NCBI GenBank assembly: GCA_905236445.1
Contig: CAJOPQ010000035.1
Location: 1-13,389 of the forward strand
Source: an uncultured Clostridia bacterium
GTDB taxonomy: Bacteria; Bacillota; Clostridia; Christensenellales; UBA1242
DNA length: 13,389 nt
Reading direction: 5' to 3'
How positions within the stretch are numbered: the stretch's first letter is position 1; each line of letters begins with the position of its first letter. The position numbers and the translations under genes were made by a program. This document shows, in pieces, positions 5,983 through 12,997 of this stretch. The notes below the pieces were generated by a model. The model searched no databases. It worked only from the letters and a program-made list of their open reading frames with translations, and was not told the DNA's origin.

Positions 5983-6272
5983 TGAAAGCTTACGACGTAA
6001 TAATTAAACCAATCTTAAGTGAAAAGAGTTATGCAGATATTGCTAACAAGAAATACACTTTCTTAGTTGCTAAGAATACAAATAAGGTAGAAGTTAGAAA
6101 GGCAGTAGAAGAGATTTTTGGTGTTAAAGTTGCATCAGTAAATATTGCTAATATTAATGGAAAATTAAAAAGACAAGGCAAAACACAAGGTTATACTTCA
6201 GATTACAAAAAAGCCTATGTTCAATTAAAGAGTGACAGTAAGGCTATTGAGTTCTTTGAGAGTCTAGCTTAG
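5982..6272 (+). CDS. rplW: 50S ribosomal protein L23
   Basis: L23 sits at the tunnel exit and docks trigger factor and the signal recognition particle. The 96-aa protein has the N-terminal KPILSEKS (residues 9-16). Glu14 here corresponds to Glu18 of Escherichia coli L23, the trigger-factor contact. The tunnel-reaching loop NGKLKRQGKTQGY is at 59-71. The start overlaps the rplD stop by one base, and the Shine-Dalgarno AGGAGG is unusually far (13 bases), which suggests coupling to rplD translation. Its TAG stop is fused to AGGAG. Confidence 0.98.
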   Translation: MKAYDVIIKPILSEKSYADIANKKYTFLVAKNTNKVEVRKAVEEIFGVKVASVNIANINGKLKRQGKTQGYTSDYKKAYVQLKSDSKAIEFFESLA

Positions 6273-6291
6273 GAGTAAAGGAGGAAGGATA

Positions 6292-7119
6292 ATGGCTATT
6301 AAAACATACAAACCTACATCACCTGCAAGAAGATTCTATACGACACCTTCTTATGATGAGGTAACAAAATTTGAACCAGAGAAATCTCTTCTTGAAACTA
6401 AGAAGAAGAATGCTGGTAGAAATAACCAAGGAAAGATTACTGTTAGACATCATGGTGGTGGCAACAGAATTAAGTACAGAGTAATTGATTTCAAGAGAAC
6501 AAAAGATGGTATTCCTGCTAAAGTTGTTGGTATAGAGTACGATCCAAATAGATCAGCATACATTGCACTTATTATGTATGCTGATGGTGCTAAGAGTTAT
6601 ATTATCGCACCTAAGGGATTAAATGTTGGCGATACTGTTATGAGTGGAGAAGGCTCTGAGATTAAAGTAGGTAACTGCTTAGAATTGAAGGACATGCCAG
6701 TTGGAGCAGTTATTCACAATATTGAATTAACTCCTGGACGTGGTGCACAAATCGTTAGATCTGCTGGTATGGAAGCTAGACTTATGGCCAAAGAAGGTAG
6801 ATTTGCAACAATCAAATTACCTAGTGGAGAGACAAGAAAAGTTCTAGCTAATTGCCGTGCAACAATTGGTACAGTTGGCAACTTAGAGCATGAGATTGTA
6901 TCATTAGGTAAGGCTGGTAGAGTTAGACACATGGGTGTTAGACCTACTGTAAGAGGTAGTGTTATGAACCCTAACGATCACCCACACGGTGGTGGTGAAG
7001 GTAAGAGCCCAGTTGGTAGAAAGTCTCCACTTACTCCATGGGGTAAGCCTGCTATGGGTAAGAAGACAAGAAATTCTAAAAAGCAAAGCAATAAACTTAT
7101 TGTAAGTAGAGCTAAGTAG
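6292..7119 (+). CDS. rplB: 50S ribosomal protein L2
   Basis: L2 is a core 50S protein needed for subunit association and peptidyl-transferase activity. The length of 275 aa is standard. The OB-like RNA-binding part contains GKITVRHHGGGNR (about residues 47-59), and the C-terminal region contains the near-invariant DHPHGGGEGK. His230 in that motif corresponds to the functionally important His229 of Escherichia coli. The C-terminus is strongly basic as usual. A strong AAAGGAGG (6277-6284) precedes the ATG by 7 bases. The TAG stop forms part of the next binding site. Confidence 0.99.
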   Translation: MAIKTYKPTSPARRFYTTPSYDEVTKFEPEKSLLETKKKNAGRNNQGKITVRHHGGGNRIKYRVIDFKRTKDGIPAKVVGIEYDPNRSAYIALIMYADGAKSYIIAPKGLNVGDTVMSGEGSEIKVGNCLELKDMPVGAVIHNIELTPGRGAQIVRSAGMEARLMAKEGRFATIKLPSGETRKVLANCRATIGTVGNLEHEIVSLGKAGRVRHMGVRPTVRGSVMNPNDHPHGGGEGKSPVGRKSPLTPWGKPAMGKKTRNSKKQSNKLIVSRAK

Positions 7120-7128
7120 GAGAGTATT

Positions 7129-7410
7129 ATGAGTAGAAGTTTAAAGAAGAAACCTTATGTAGAAGAGAGATTGATGCAAAGAGTTTTGAAATTAAATGCT
7201 GAAGGTAAGAAACAAGTTTTGAAAACTTGGAGTAGATCTTCAACTATTTACCCAGAATTCGTTGGTCATACAATTGCTGTTCATAATGGTATGAAACATA
7301 TTCCAGTTTATTGCACAATCGATATGATTGGTCATAAACTTGGCGAATTTGCACCTACTAGAACTTTTAGAGGTCATGGTGCTGATAAGAAAACTAAGGG
7401 CAAGAAATAG
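7129..7410 (+). CDS. rpsS: 30S ribosomal protein S19
   Basis: S19 lies in the 30S head, near the decoding-side tRNAs, and partners with S13. The 93-aa length is usual. It opens MSRSLKKKPYVEERL and has the family signature IGHKLGEFAPTRTFRGHG in its C-terminal third, ending in a lysine-rich tail. The binding site AGGAGA (7118-7123) overlaps the rplB stop TAG, leaving 5 bases to the ATG. The gene itself ends in a TAG fused to GAG, before rplV. Confidence 0.98.
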   Translation: MSRSLKKKPYVEERLMQRVLKLNAEGKKQVLKTWSRSSTIYPEFVGHTIAVHNGMKHIPVYCTIDMIGHKLGEFAPTRTFRGHGADKKTKGKK

Positions 7411-7422
7411 GAGATAAACGAA

Positions 7423-7815
7423 ATGGCAAAGAGAGTAAAAGAAAAAACTGCTAAGAGAAGAGAAAGCAGAGATACTAGACCTTATGCTACTGCTAGATAC
7501 GTTAGAATGGCATCTTCCAAAGCAAAGAGGGTTCTAGATCTTATCAAAGGCAAATCTTTTGTTGAAGCTTGTGCAATTTTGGACACAACTCCTAGCACTG
7601 CTAGTTTAGTTGTTAAGAAAGTTTTAGTATCTGCTGGTGCAAATGCTGAAAACAACAAAGGATTAAGTAGAGATTTGTTATATGTATCAGAAGCTTATGC
7701 TAACCAAGGTCCATCTTTTAAGAGAGTATCTTTTAGAGGAAGAGGTGGGGTTGATACAATCATCAAGAGAACTTGTCACATCACTATAATACTTGACAGT
7801 TCTAAGCAAAACTAA
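7423..7815 (+). CDS. rplV: 50S ribosomal protein L22
   Basis: L22 forms the tunnel constriction together with L4. The 130-aa protein is about 15-20 residues longer than the usual 110-115 because of a basic N-terminal extension (MAKRVKEKTAKRRESRD) before the conserved TARYVRMASSKAKRV (residues 23-37). The tunnel beta-hairpin is at about 94-115 with FRGRGGVDTIIKRT. The usual RxRARGRA core of this loop is altered to RGRGGVDT, within the region where macrolide-resistance changes occur in other bacteria; its effect here is unknown. The ATG is 9 bases after the AGGAG that overlaps the rpsS stop. The gene ends in tandem stops TAATAG, the second fused to the rpsC Shine-Dalgarno. Confidence 0.97.
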   Translation: MAKRVKEKTAKRRESRDTRPYATARYVRMASSKAKRVLDLIKGKSFVEACAILDTTPSTASLVVKKVLVSAGANAENNKGLSRDLLYVSEAYANQGPSFKRVSFRGRGGVDTIIKRTCHITIILDSSKQN

Positions 7816-7833
7816 TAGGAGGATTTTTTAAGA

Positions 7834-8517
7834 ATGGGACAAAAAGTTAATCCACACGGTTTTAGAGTCGGCGTTAATAAGGATTGGAGTTCTTCTTGGT
7901 TCGCTAACAAAAAAGAATTCTCCGAGTACTTACTAGAAGATGACAAAATCAGAAAGTATATCAGAAAGAAATATGCTACATCATCAGTAGCTGATATTAA
8001 TATTGAAAGAACTAATAACAAAGTAACAATCGATATTTTTACAGCAAGACCGGGCGTTATTATTGGTGCTAAAGGTGCTGGTGTTGAAGAGTTAAAACAA
8101 GATTTAGCAAAACTTGTTAATGGCAAGTTTGTTAATGTTAACATTAAAGAAGTTAAAAAACCTGACTTAGATGCTAAATTAGTTGCTCAAAGCGTTGCTC
8201 AACAATTAGAAAAGAGAATGAGCTTCAGAAGAGCTATGAAGATGGCTATGCAAAGAGTTATGAGAGCTGGTGCTAAGGGTTGCAAGATCATGGTTAGTGG
8301 AAGACTAGATGGTGCTGAAATCGCTAGAAGCGAACATTATCATGAGGGTAGACTTCCTCTACACACTCTTAGAGCAGACATTGACTACGCAACTTGCGAA
8401 GCTAACACTACTTTTGGTGTTATCGGTGTTAAGGTTTGGATCTGCAAGGGCGAAATTTTAACTAAGAAAGTTGTTGCGCCTCAAGAAAACACTGTAGTTG
8501 AAGGAGGACAAGAATAA
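7834..8517 (+). CDS. rpsC: 30S ribosomal protein S3
   Basis: S3 lines the mRNA entry channel of the 30S subunit. It has 227 aa, within the usual range. It begins MGQKVNPHGFRVG. A type II KH domain carries the GAKG loop (78-81), and FRRAMKMAMQ (131-140) keeps Arg132, Arg133 and Lys136, equivalent to the Arg131, Arg132 and Lys135 residues tied to mRNA helicase activity in Escherichia coli. The signature GCKIMVSGRLDGAEIAR starts at 149. AGGAGG (7817-7822) lies 11 bases before the ATG. The stop overlaps the rplP start by one base (TAATG). Confidence 0.98.
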   Translation: MGQKVNPHGFRVGVNKDWSSSWFANKKEFSEYLLEDDKIRKYIRKKYATSSVADINIERTNNKVTIDIFTARPGVIIGAKGAGVEELKQDLAKLVNGKFVNVNIKEVKKPDLDAKLVAQSVAQQLEKRMSFRRAMKMAMQRVMRAGAKGCKIMVSGRLDGAEIARSEHYHEGRLPLHTLRADIDYATCEANTTFGVIGVKVWICKGEILTKKVVAPQENTVVEGGQE

Positions 8518-8954
8518 TGTTGTTAATGCCTAGAAGAATCAAGAGAAGAAAACAATTTAGAGGTAGATTGAAAGGTCAAGCAACAAGAGGTAACAAAATT
8601 GCTTATGGTGATTATGCCTTAGTTGCGTTAGAGCCATGCTGGTTAACAACCAACCAAGTAGAAGCTGCCCGTATAGCAATCAATAGATTTACTAAGCGTG
8701 GTGGTAAAGTTTGGATTAATCTATCGCCAAATAAGCCAGTTACTAAGAGACCTGCTGATACTCGTATGGGTAAAGGTAAAGGTAATCCAGAATACTGGGT
8801 AGTTACAATCAAGCCAGGTAGAGTTCTATTCGAACTTGCTGGTGTATCTGAAGAACAAGCTAGAGAGGCTATGAGACTTGCGTCTTACAAGTTGCCAATC
8901 AAGACAAAGTTTGTTAAGAAGGGTGAAGAAATACAAGAAGGTGGTATTGTTTAA
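8517..8954 (+). CDS. rplP: 50S ribosomal protein L16
   Basis: L16 binds near the A site and the central protuberance and organises the aminoacyl-tRNA pocket. The protein is 145 aa, normal length. Motifs include the N-terminal PRRIKRRKQFRG, RMGKGKGNPEYW (about 83-94) and the C-terminal REAMRLASYKLPIKTKF. Two in-frame ATGs exist (8517 and 8526). I prefer 8517 because AAGGAGG (8501-8507) is 9 bases upstream of it but 18 bases from the second, and because the overlap with the rpsC stop matches other junctions in this operon. The stop overlaps rpmC by one base. Confidence 0.97.
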   Translation: MLLMPRRIKRRKQFRGRLKGQATRGNKIAYGDYALVALEPCWLTTNQVEAARIAINRFTKRGGKVWINLSPNKPVTKRPADTRMGKGKGNPEYWVVTIKPGRVLFELAGVSEEQAREAMRLASYKLPIKTKFVKKGEEIQEGGIV

Positions 8955-9160
8955 TGAAAGCTAAAGATTTTAGAGAAATGACAAACGAAGAGCTTAACAA
9001 GAAGTTAAAAGAACTTAAGCAAGAATTATTCAATCTTCGTTTCTCAAATGCAACCGGACAATTGACAAACCCAATGCAGATTAATGTCTGCAAAAAAGAC
9101 ATTGCGAAAGTTAAGACAGTGTTAACTGAAAGAGAATTAAATAAAAAGGTTAATGCTTAA
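8954..9160 (+). CDS. rpmC: 50S ribosomal protein L29
   Basis: L29 is a small helical-hairpin protein next to L23 at the tunnel exit. The 68-aa sequence has the typical MKAKDFREMTNEELNKKL opening and the family core ELFNLRFSNATGQLTNP (about 24-40). Translation starts at the ATG overlapping the rplP stop. The Shine-Dalgarno AAGGTGG (8938-8944) is imperfect and lies inside the end of rplP, so expression probably depends partly on coupling. The gene is followed by 17 bases before rpsQ. Confidence 0.97.
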   Translation: MKAKDFREMTNEELNKKLKELKQELFNLRFSNATGQLTNPMQINVCKKDIAKVKTVLTERELNKKVNA

Positions 9161-9177
9161 TTGCTGGGGGAGAGTTT

Positions 9178-9441
9178 ATGGAAAATACAGAAAGAAATTT
9201 AAGAAGAACTAAGATTGGTGTTGTTACTAGCAACAAGATGGACAAAACTATAACAGTTTCAGTTGTTTCTAACAAAAGACATCCTTTGTACGGTAAAGTT
9301 TTCAAGTCAACTAAGAAATTTAAGGCTCATGACGAGAACAACGAGTGCAATATCGGTGATACTGTAGAAATTATGGAGACAAGACCACTTAGCAAAGACA
9401 AGTATTTTAGACTTGTAAGAATAATAGAAAGAGCAAAATAA
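9178..9441 (+). CDS. rpsQ: 30S ribosomal protein S17
   Basis: S17 is a primary 16S rRNA-binding protein of the OB-fold type. The 87-aa length is usual. The N-terminal RRTKIGVVTSNKMDKTITV and the later RHPLYGKVFK and MGETxPLS-like region (MetGluThrArgProLeuSer, about 74-80) are diagnostic. The binding site GGGGGAG (9166-9172) is unusual in having five Gs but well placed 5 bases before the ATG. The TAA stop is fused to the next site (TAAGGAG). Confidence 0.97.
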   Translation: MENTERNLRRTKIGVVTSNKMDKTITVSVVSNKRHPLYGKVFKSTKKFKAHDENNECNIGDTVEIMETRPLSKDKYFRLVRIIERAK

Positions 9442-9454
9442 GGAGTAAAGGATT

Positions 9455-9823
9455 ATGATACAACCTCAAACAATACTAAAAGTTGCTGATAATAGCGGTG
9501 CTAAGAAGATAATGTGTGTTAAGATTTTAGGTGGTTCTTTTAGAAGAAGTGGCAGTGTTGGTGACATCATTGTTGCATCTGTTAAATCTGCTACTCCAGG
9601 TGGCGCTGTTAAGAAAGGTGACGTTGTAAAGGCTGTTATCGTTAGAACTAATAAAGAGATTTCTAGACCTGATGGATCTTATATTAAGTTCGACGACAAC
9701 GCAGCTGTTATTATTGATAACCAAAAATTACCTAAGGGAACTCGTATTTTTGGACCTATCGCAAGAGAATTAAGAGATCAAGGCTTTATGAAGATAATTT
9801 CATTGGCTCCAGAAGTGTTATAA
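9455..9823 (+). CDS. rplN: 50S ribosomal protein L14
   Basis: L14 lies at the subunit interface, forms an inter-subunit bridge and is the docking site of the silencing factor RsfS. The protein has 122 aa, the standard length, and is strongly conserved: MIQPQTILKVADNSGAKK at the start, the GGSFRRSGSVGDIIVASVK region (about 27-45), and GTRIFGPIARELRDQGF near the end. The ATG follows AAGGAG (9440-9445) at 9 bases, overlapping the rpsQ stop codon. Nothing unusual is seen. Confidence 0.99.
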   Translation: MIQPQTILKVADNSGAKKIMCVKILGGSFRRSGSVGDIIVASVKSATPGGAVKKGDVVKAVIVRTNKEISRPDGSYIKFDDNAAVIIDNQKLPKGTRIFGPIARELRDQGFMKIISLAPEVL

Positions 9824-9842
9824 AAGGAAGGTATTATAGAAT

Positions 9843-10301
9843 ATGTCATTACATGTTAAGAAAGGTGATAACGTTCTAGTTATTGCTGGTAAAGATAAGA
9901 ACAAAACTGGTAATATTATTGCTGCTAATCCATCTGATAACACTGTTGTAGTTGCTGGTGTTAATATTGTATCAAAGCATCAGAAACCAAAGAAAGCTGG
10001 TGAGAAAGGTGGAATCATTAAGCGTGAAGGCAAAATAGACGTGTCTAACGTTCAAATTATCTGTCCAGCTTGTGGTAAAGCAACAAGAGTTGGTCACAAG
10101 TTAATTGATAACAAAAACGTTAGAATTTGTAAAAAGTGCGGCGCTTCTTTGGATAATTCCAAAGCTGCAAAGAAAGAAGCTACAAAGGCTACTAAAGAAG
10201 TAACAAATAAGTCTACAACAAAGACTACTGCTAAGAAAGAGACAGCAGCTAAGAGCACAACTGCTGCAAAGAAAACAACTAAGAAAAGTGATAAGGAATA
10301 G
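9843..10301 (+). CDS. rplX: 50S ribosomal protein L24 with zinc ribbon and Lys/Ala/Thr-rich tail
   Basis: L24 starts 50S assembly at the 5' end of 23S rRNA. The KOW domain is at the N-terminus (KKGDNVLVIAGKDKNKTG, residues 6-23), followed by HQKPKKAGEKGGIIKREG (46-63). Cys74, Cys77, Cys96 and Cys99 form two CxxC knuckles likely to bind zinc, a form known from many bacteria. The remaining residues, about 105-152, are low-complexity Lys, Ala and Thr with repeated AKK, TKK and TTK steps, resembling histone-H1-like tails. This makes the protein 152 aa, against a usual 100-110. The frame is supported by intact coding through to a TAG fused to the rplE binding site. AGGAAGG (9825-9831) precedes the ATG by 11 bases. 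Confidence 0.97.
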   Translation: MSLHVKKGDNVLVIAGKDKNKTGNIIAANPSDNTVVVAGVNIVSKHQKPKKAGEKGGIIKREGKIDVSNVQIICPACGKATRVGHKLIDNKNVRICKKCGASLDNSKAAKKEATKATKEVTNKSTTKTTAKKETAAKSTTAAKKTTKKSDKE

Positions 10302-10312
10302 GAGGAATATCA

Positions 10313-10867
10313 ATGGCAAAAGAAGTTAATAGATTAGAAGAAAAATACAACACTGTTGTTGTTCCTGCTATTATGAAAGAAAAAGGTTACACAAATATTT
10401 ACCAAGTACCAAAGATTGAGAAAATTGTAGTTAACCGTGGTCTTGGAGATTGCAAAGAGAATGCTCAGAGTTTCAACAAAGCTGTTGATGAGTTGGCTCT
10501 AATTACAGGTCAAAAACCTGTAGTTACAACTGCTAAGAAATCAATTGCAAACTTCAAGGTAAGACAAGGCAACAAGGTTGGTGCTAAAGTTACTCTAAGA
10601 GGTAAAAAGATGTACGAATTCTTGGACAAAGTTATATCTATCGCTCTACCACGTGTTAGAGATTTCCAAGGAATTTCTGACAAAGCATTTGATGGTAGAG
10701 GTAACTATTCTCTTGGTCTTAAGGAACAATTGGTATTCCCAGAAATTTCTTATGACAAGATTGAGAAGATTAGAGGTCTTGATATAGTTATAGTTACTAC
10801 TGCTAAAACTGATGAGGATGCAAAGCTATTATTAGAATATATGGGTTTGCCTTTCAGGAAGAGATAG
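10313..10867 (+). CDS. rplE: 50S ribosomal protein L5
   Basis: L5 binds 5S rRNA with L18 and contacts the P-site tRNA through a flexible loop. The 184-aa length is usual. The N-terminus is RLEEKYNTVVVPAIMKEKGY. The P-site loop region GQKPVVTTAKKSIANFKVRQ covers about residues 66-85. The family motif LPRVRDFQGIS is at 112-122, and the C-terminus ends GLPFRKR. AGGAGG (10300-10305) is 7 bases from the ATG and fused to the rplX stop. Confidence 0.98.
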   Translation: MAKEVNRLEEKYNTVVVPAIMKEKGYTNIYQVPKIEKIVVNRGLGDCKENAQSFNKAVDELALITGQKPVVTTAKKSIANFKVRQGNKVGAKVTLRGKKMYEFLDKVISIALPRVRDFQGISDKAFDGRGNYSLGLKEQLVFPEISYDKIEKIRGLDIVIVTTAKTDEDAKLLLEYMGLPFRKR

Positions 10868-10882
10868 GAGGAGATATTTCGT

Positions 10883-11068
10883 ATGGCAAGAAAAGCGTTA
10901 ATTGAAAAACAGAAAAAAGAACAAAAATATAGCACTAGAGAATATACAAGATGCAACATTTGTGGTCGTCCACATTCTGTATTAAGAAAGTACGGCATCT
11001 GCAGAGTATGTTTTAGAGAACTAGCATACAAGGGTGAAATTCCTGGTGTAAAGAAATCAAGTTGGTAA
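10883..11068 (+). CDS. rpsZ: 30S ribosomal protein S14, zinc-binding type
   Basis: S14 lies in the 30S head near S3 and S10. This is the short zinc type of 61 aa, with Cys24, Cys27, Cys40 and Cys43 in the pattern CNIC...CRVC, and the typical C-terminal GEIPGVKKSSW. Zinc-type S14 is the usual operon-encoded form in Firmicutes; a zinc-free paralogue, if present, would lie elsewhere. AGGAGG (10866-10871), part of the rplE stop, is 11 bases before the ATG. The gene is often called rpsN when only one copy exists. Confidence 0.97.
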   Translation: MARKALIEKQKKEQKYSTREYTRCNICGRPHSVLRKYGICRVCFRELAYKGEIPGVKKSSW

Positions 11069-11084
11069 AAAGGAGATAAGTTTT

Positions 11085-11483
11085 ATGTATTTTACAGATC
11101 CAATAGCAGATATGCTAACAAGAATGAGAAATGCTCTTAGCGCAAAACATAAAAGTGTTTCCGTTCCCACTTCAAAAACAAAGATTGCTATTGCAGAATT
11201 GCTACAGAACGAAGGATATATTTCTTCTTACAAAGTAGAAGGTGAAGGCGTAGAATCTAATATTGTTATAGAATTTAAATTCGGCCCAAATGGCGAAAGA
11301 GTAATTAATGGACTAAAGAGAATATCTAAGCCGGGTTTAAGAATATATGCAAGCTGTGAAGAACTTCCAAAAGTAATTAACGGCTTGGGAATTGCTATTA
11401 TTTCAACAAGTAAAGGACTTATGACAGACAAGCAGGCCAGAAAAGCAAATATCGGTGGCGAAGTCTTAGCATATGTATGGTAG
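11085..11483 (+). CDS. rpsH: 30S ribosomal protein S8
   Basis: S8 binds helix 21 of 16S rRNA and in Escherichia coli represses the spc operon by binding near the rplE start. The 132-aa length is usual. The N-terminal TDPIADMLTRMRNAL (residues 4-18) and the C-terminal GLMTDKQARKANIGGEVLAY (111-130) are typical. The AAGGAG site (11070-11075) is 9 bases before the ATG. The TAG stop is fused to the AGGAGG of rplF. Whether spc-type repression occurs here cannot be seen in the sequence. Confidence 0.98.
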   Translation: MYFTDPIADMLTRMRNALSAKHKSVSVPTSKTKIAIAELLQNEGYISSYKVEGEGVESNIVIEFKFGPNGERVINGLKRISKPGLRIYASCEELPKVINGLGIAIISTSKGLMTDKQARKANIGGEVLAYVW

Positions 11484-11492
11484 GAGGAAATT

Positions 11493-12029
11493 ATGAGTAG
11501 AATAGGTAAGAAAGAAATCACAATTCCTGCTGGAGTTACTGTTGCAATCAATGGTGATAAATGTACAGTTACAGGCCCTCTAGGTACTTTAACTAAGACT
11601 GTTAATGACAAACTTACTTACAATATAGATGGTCAAGTTTTGACAGTTGTTAACAATAATCAAGATCCTAAGTACAATGCTTATCATGGCCTATATAGAC
11701 AGATTATCAATAACATGGTAATTGGTGTAAGCAAAGGTTATGAGAAGAGACTTACAATTAATGGAGTAGGTTATAAAGTTAGTCAAAAAGGTCAAGATTT
11801 GGTATTAAATATTGGTTTTAGTCATCCAGTTGATGTTAAAGCTGTAGATGGTATTACATTATCTTGTGATAAGAATGAAATTATTGTAAAAGGTATTGAT
11901 AAAGAATTAGTAGGACAAGTTGCCTTGCGTATAAGAGATATCAAGCCTGTTGAACCATATCATGCTTACGGAATTTATTACAGCGATGAGACAGTTGTAA
12001 GAAAAGAAGTTAAGAGTGGTAAGAAATAA
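11493..12029 (+). CDS. rplF: 50S ribosomal protein L6
   Basis: L6 lies near the factor-binding site of the 50S subunit. The 178-aa length is normal. It opens MSRIGKKEITIPAGVTV and has the two related RNA-binding domains. The C-terminal signature, usually GKGI-containing (EPYKGKGIRY), reads EPYHAYGIYY here, a visible departure within an otherwise standard protein. AGGAGG (11482-11487) is 5 bases from the ATG and overlaps the rpsH stop. The gene ends in two in-frame stops (TAATAA), the second leading into AAGGAG for rplR. Confidence 0.98.
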   Translation: MSRIGKKEITIPAGVTVAINGDKCTVTGPLGTLTKTVNDKLTYNIDGQVLTVVNNNQDPKYNAYHGLYRQIINNMVIGVSKGYEKRLTINGVGYKVSQKGQDLVLNIGFSHPVDVKAVDGITLSCDKNEIIVKGIDKELVGQVALRIRDIKPVEPYHAYGIYYSDETVVRKEVKSGKK

Positions 12030-12048
12030 TAAGGAGTGATAAGGTAAT

Positions 12049-12417
12049 ATGATAAATAAGATTGATAAAAACGCTGAAAGAAAAGTAAGAGCAATCCGTG
12101 TTAGAAATAAAGTTAATGGCACTACTGAAAGACCTAGACTTAGTGTTCATAGAAGTCTAAATCAAATCTATTGTCAAGTTATTGATGACTCCAAGGGTGT
12201 TACATTGTTGAGTGCTTCTACTGCAGATAAGAACATTGCAGATAGCATTAAAGGTAAAACAAAACAAGAAGCAGCATACATTGTTGGGGAAACTGTTGCT
12301 AAGAGAGCTATAGAGAAAGGAATTAAATCTGTAGTATTTGATAGAGCTGGTTACATCTATACTGGTAGAGTAAAAGCATTAGCAGACGGTGCCCGTAACG
12401 GTGGATTGGATTTTTAA
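12049..12417 (+). CDS. rplR: 50S ribosomal protein L18
   Basis: L18 binds 5S rRNA together with L5 in the central protuberance. The 122-aa protein shows MINKIDKNAERKVRAIRVRN at the start, the conserved ERPRLSVHRS (about 26-35), and the C-terminal GRVKALADGARNGGLDF. Two possible Shine-Dalgarno boxes precede the ATG: AAGGAG (12031-12036, 12 bases away) and AAGG (12041-12044, 4 bases away). Neither spacing is ideal, unlike most genes in this operon. Its TAA stop is fused to the rpsE binding site. Confidence 0.98.
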   Translation: MINKIDKNAERKVRAIRVRNKVNGTTERPRLSVHRSLNQIYCQVIDDSKGVTLLSASTADKNIADSIKGKTKQEAAYIVGETVAKRAIEKGIKSVVFDRAGYIYTGRVKALADGARNGGLDF

Positions 12418-12429
12418 GGAGAAAAGGTA

Positions 12430-12978
12430 ATGCAAAATAACGAGAAAAAATCATTTGAGAAAAAATCATTTGACCGTAAAGCTCCAAGAAAGGAAAAAGA
12501 AGTTGACCCAATTACAAGCAAATTAGTTAACGTTAATCGTATTACTAAGGTTGTTAAGGGTGGTAGAAATATGAGATTCAGCGCCCTTGTAGTTGTTGGA
12601 GATAAAGACGGCAGAGTAGGTGTTGGCAATGGTAAAGCTGCAGAAGTTCCTAATGCTATAGAGAAAGCTACTGCTATTGCTAAGAAGAGAATGGTCAAAA
12701 TTGCTCTAGAAGGCACAACTATTCCACATGAGGTGGTTGGTAAATTTGGCACAAGCATGGTTAAGTTGCTTCCAGCATCAGAAGGTACTGGAGTTATCGC
12801 AGGTGGTTCAGTAAGACCAGTTGTAGAACTATGCGGAATTAAAGATATTACTGCAAAATCTTATGGTTCTAGAAACAAAATCAACTGTGTTAAAGCAACA
12901 TTGAATGCTTTACAACAATTGAGAACTAAAGAAGAGGTTGCGGCATTAAGAGGAAAAACTGTTGAGGAAATTTTATAA
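12430..12978 (+). CDS. rpsE: 30S ribosomal protein S5
   Basis: S5 lines the mRNA entry channel and affects decoding accuracy. The length is 182 aa, against about 165 in many relatives. The double-stranded-RNA-binding signature GGRNMRFSALVVVGDKDG starts at residue 44, and TGVIAGGSVRPVVEL marks the second domain. The first 25-30 residues are a lysine-rich extension containing a perfect tandem duplication of EKKSF (5-9 and 10-14). AAGGAG (12416-12421) is 8 bases before the ATG, so the extension is probably translated. No ATG lies at the position expected for a shorter protein. Confidence 0.97.
   Translation: MQNNEKKSFEKKSFDRKAPRKEKEVDPITSKLVNVNRITKVVKGGRNMRFSALVVVGDKDGRVGVGNGKAAEVPNAIEKATAIAKKRMVKIALEGTTIPHEVVGKFGTSMVKLLPASEGTGVIAGGSVRPVVELCGIKDITAKSYGSRNKINCVKATLNALQQLRTKEEVAALRGKTVEEIL
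12442..12471 (+). repeat. Perfect 15-bp tandem duplication in rpsE
   Basis: Two exact adjacent copies of a 15-base unit, GAGAAAAAATCATTT (12442-12456 and 12457-12471), encode EKKSF twice near the N-terminus of S5. The next two bases (GA) continue the match. The repeat keeps the frame and includes an A6 run in each copy, so replication slippage is a plausible origin. Confidence 0.95.
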
Positions 12979-12997
12979 TTTTTAAAGGAGATTAAAC

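Noticed and set aside
5972..6007. Mini frame of 11 codons beginning at ATG 5972, close to AGGAGG 5963-5968.
   Set aside because: Its spacer of 3 bases is too short for initiation, and the rplW start at 5982 matches the L23 family and the usual stop/start overlap.
8526..8528. Alternative rplP start at the second in-frame ATG.
   Set aside because: The Shine-Dalgarno is 18 bases away, against 9 for the ATG at 8517.
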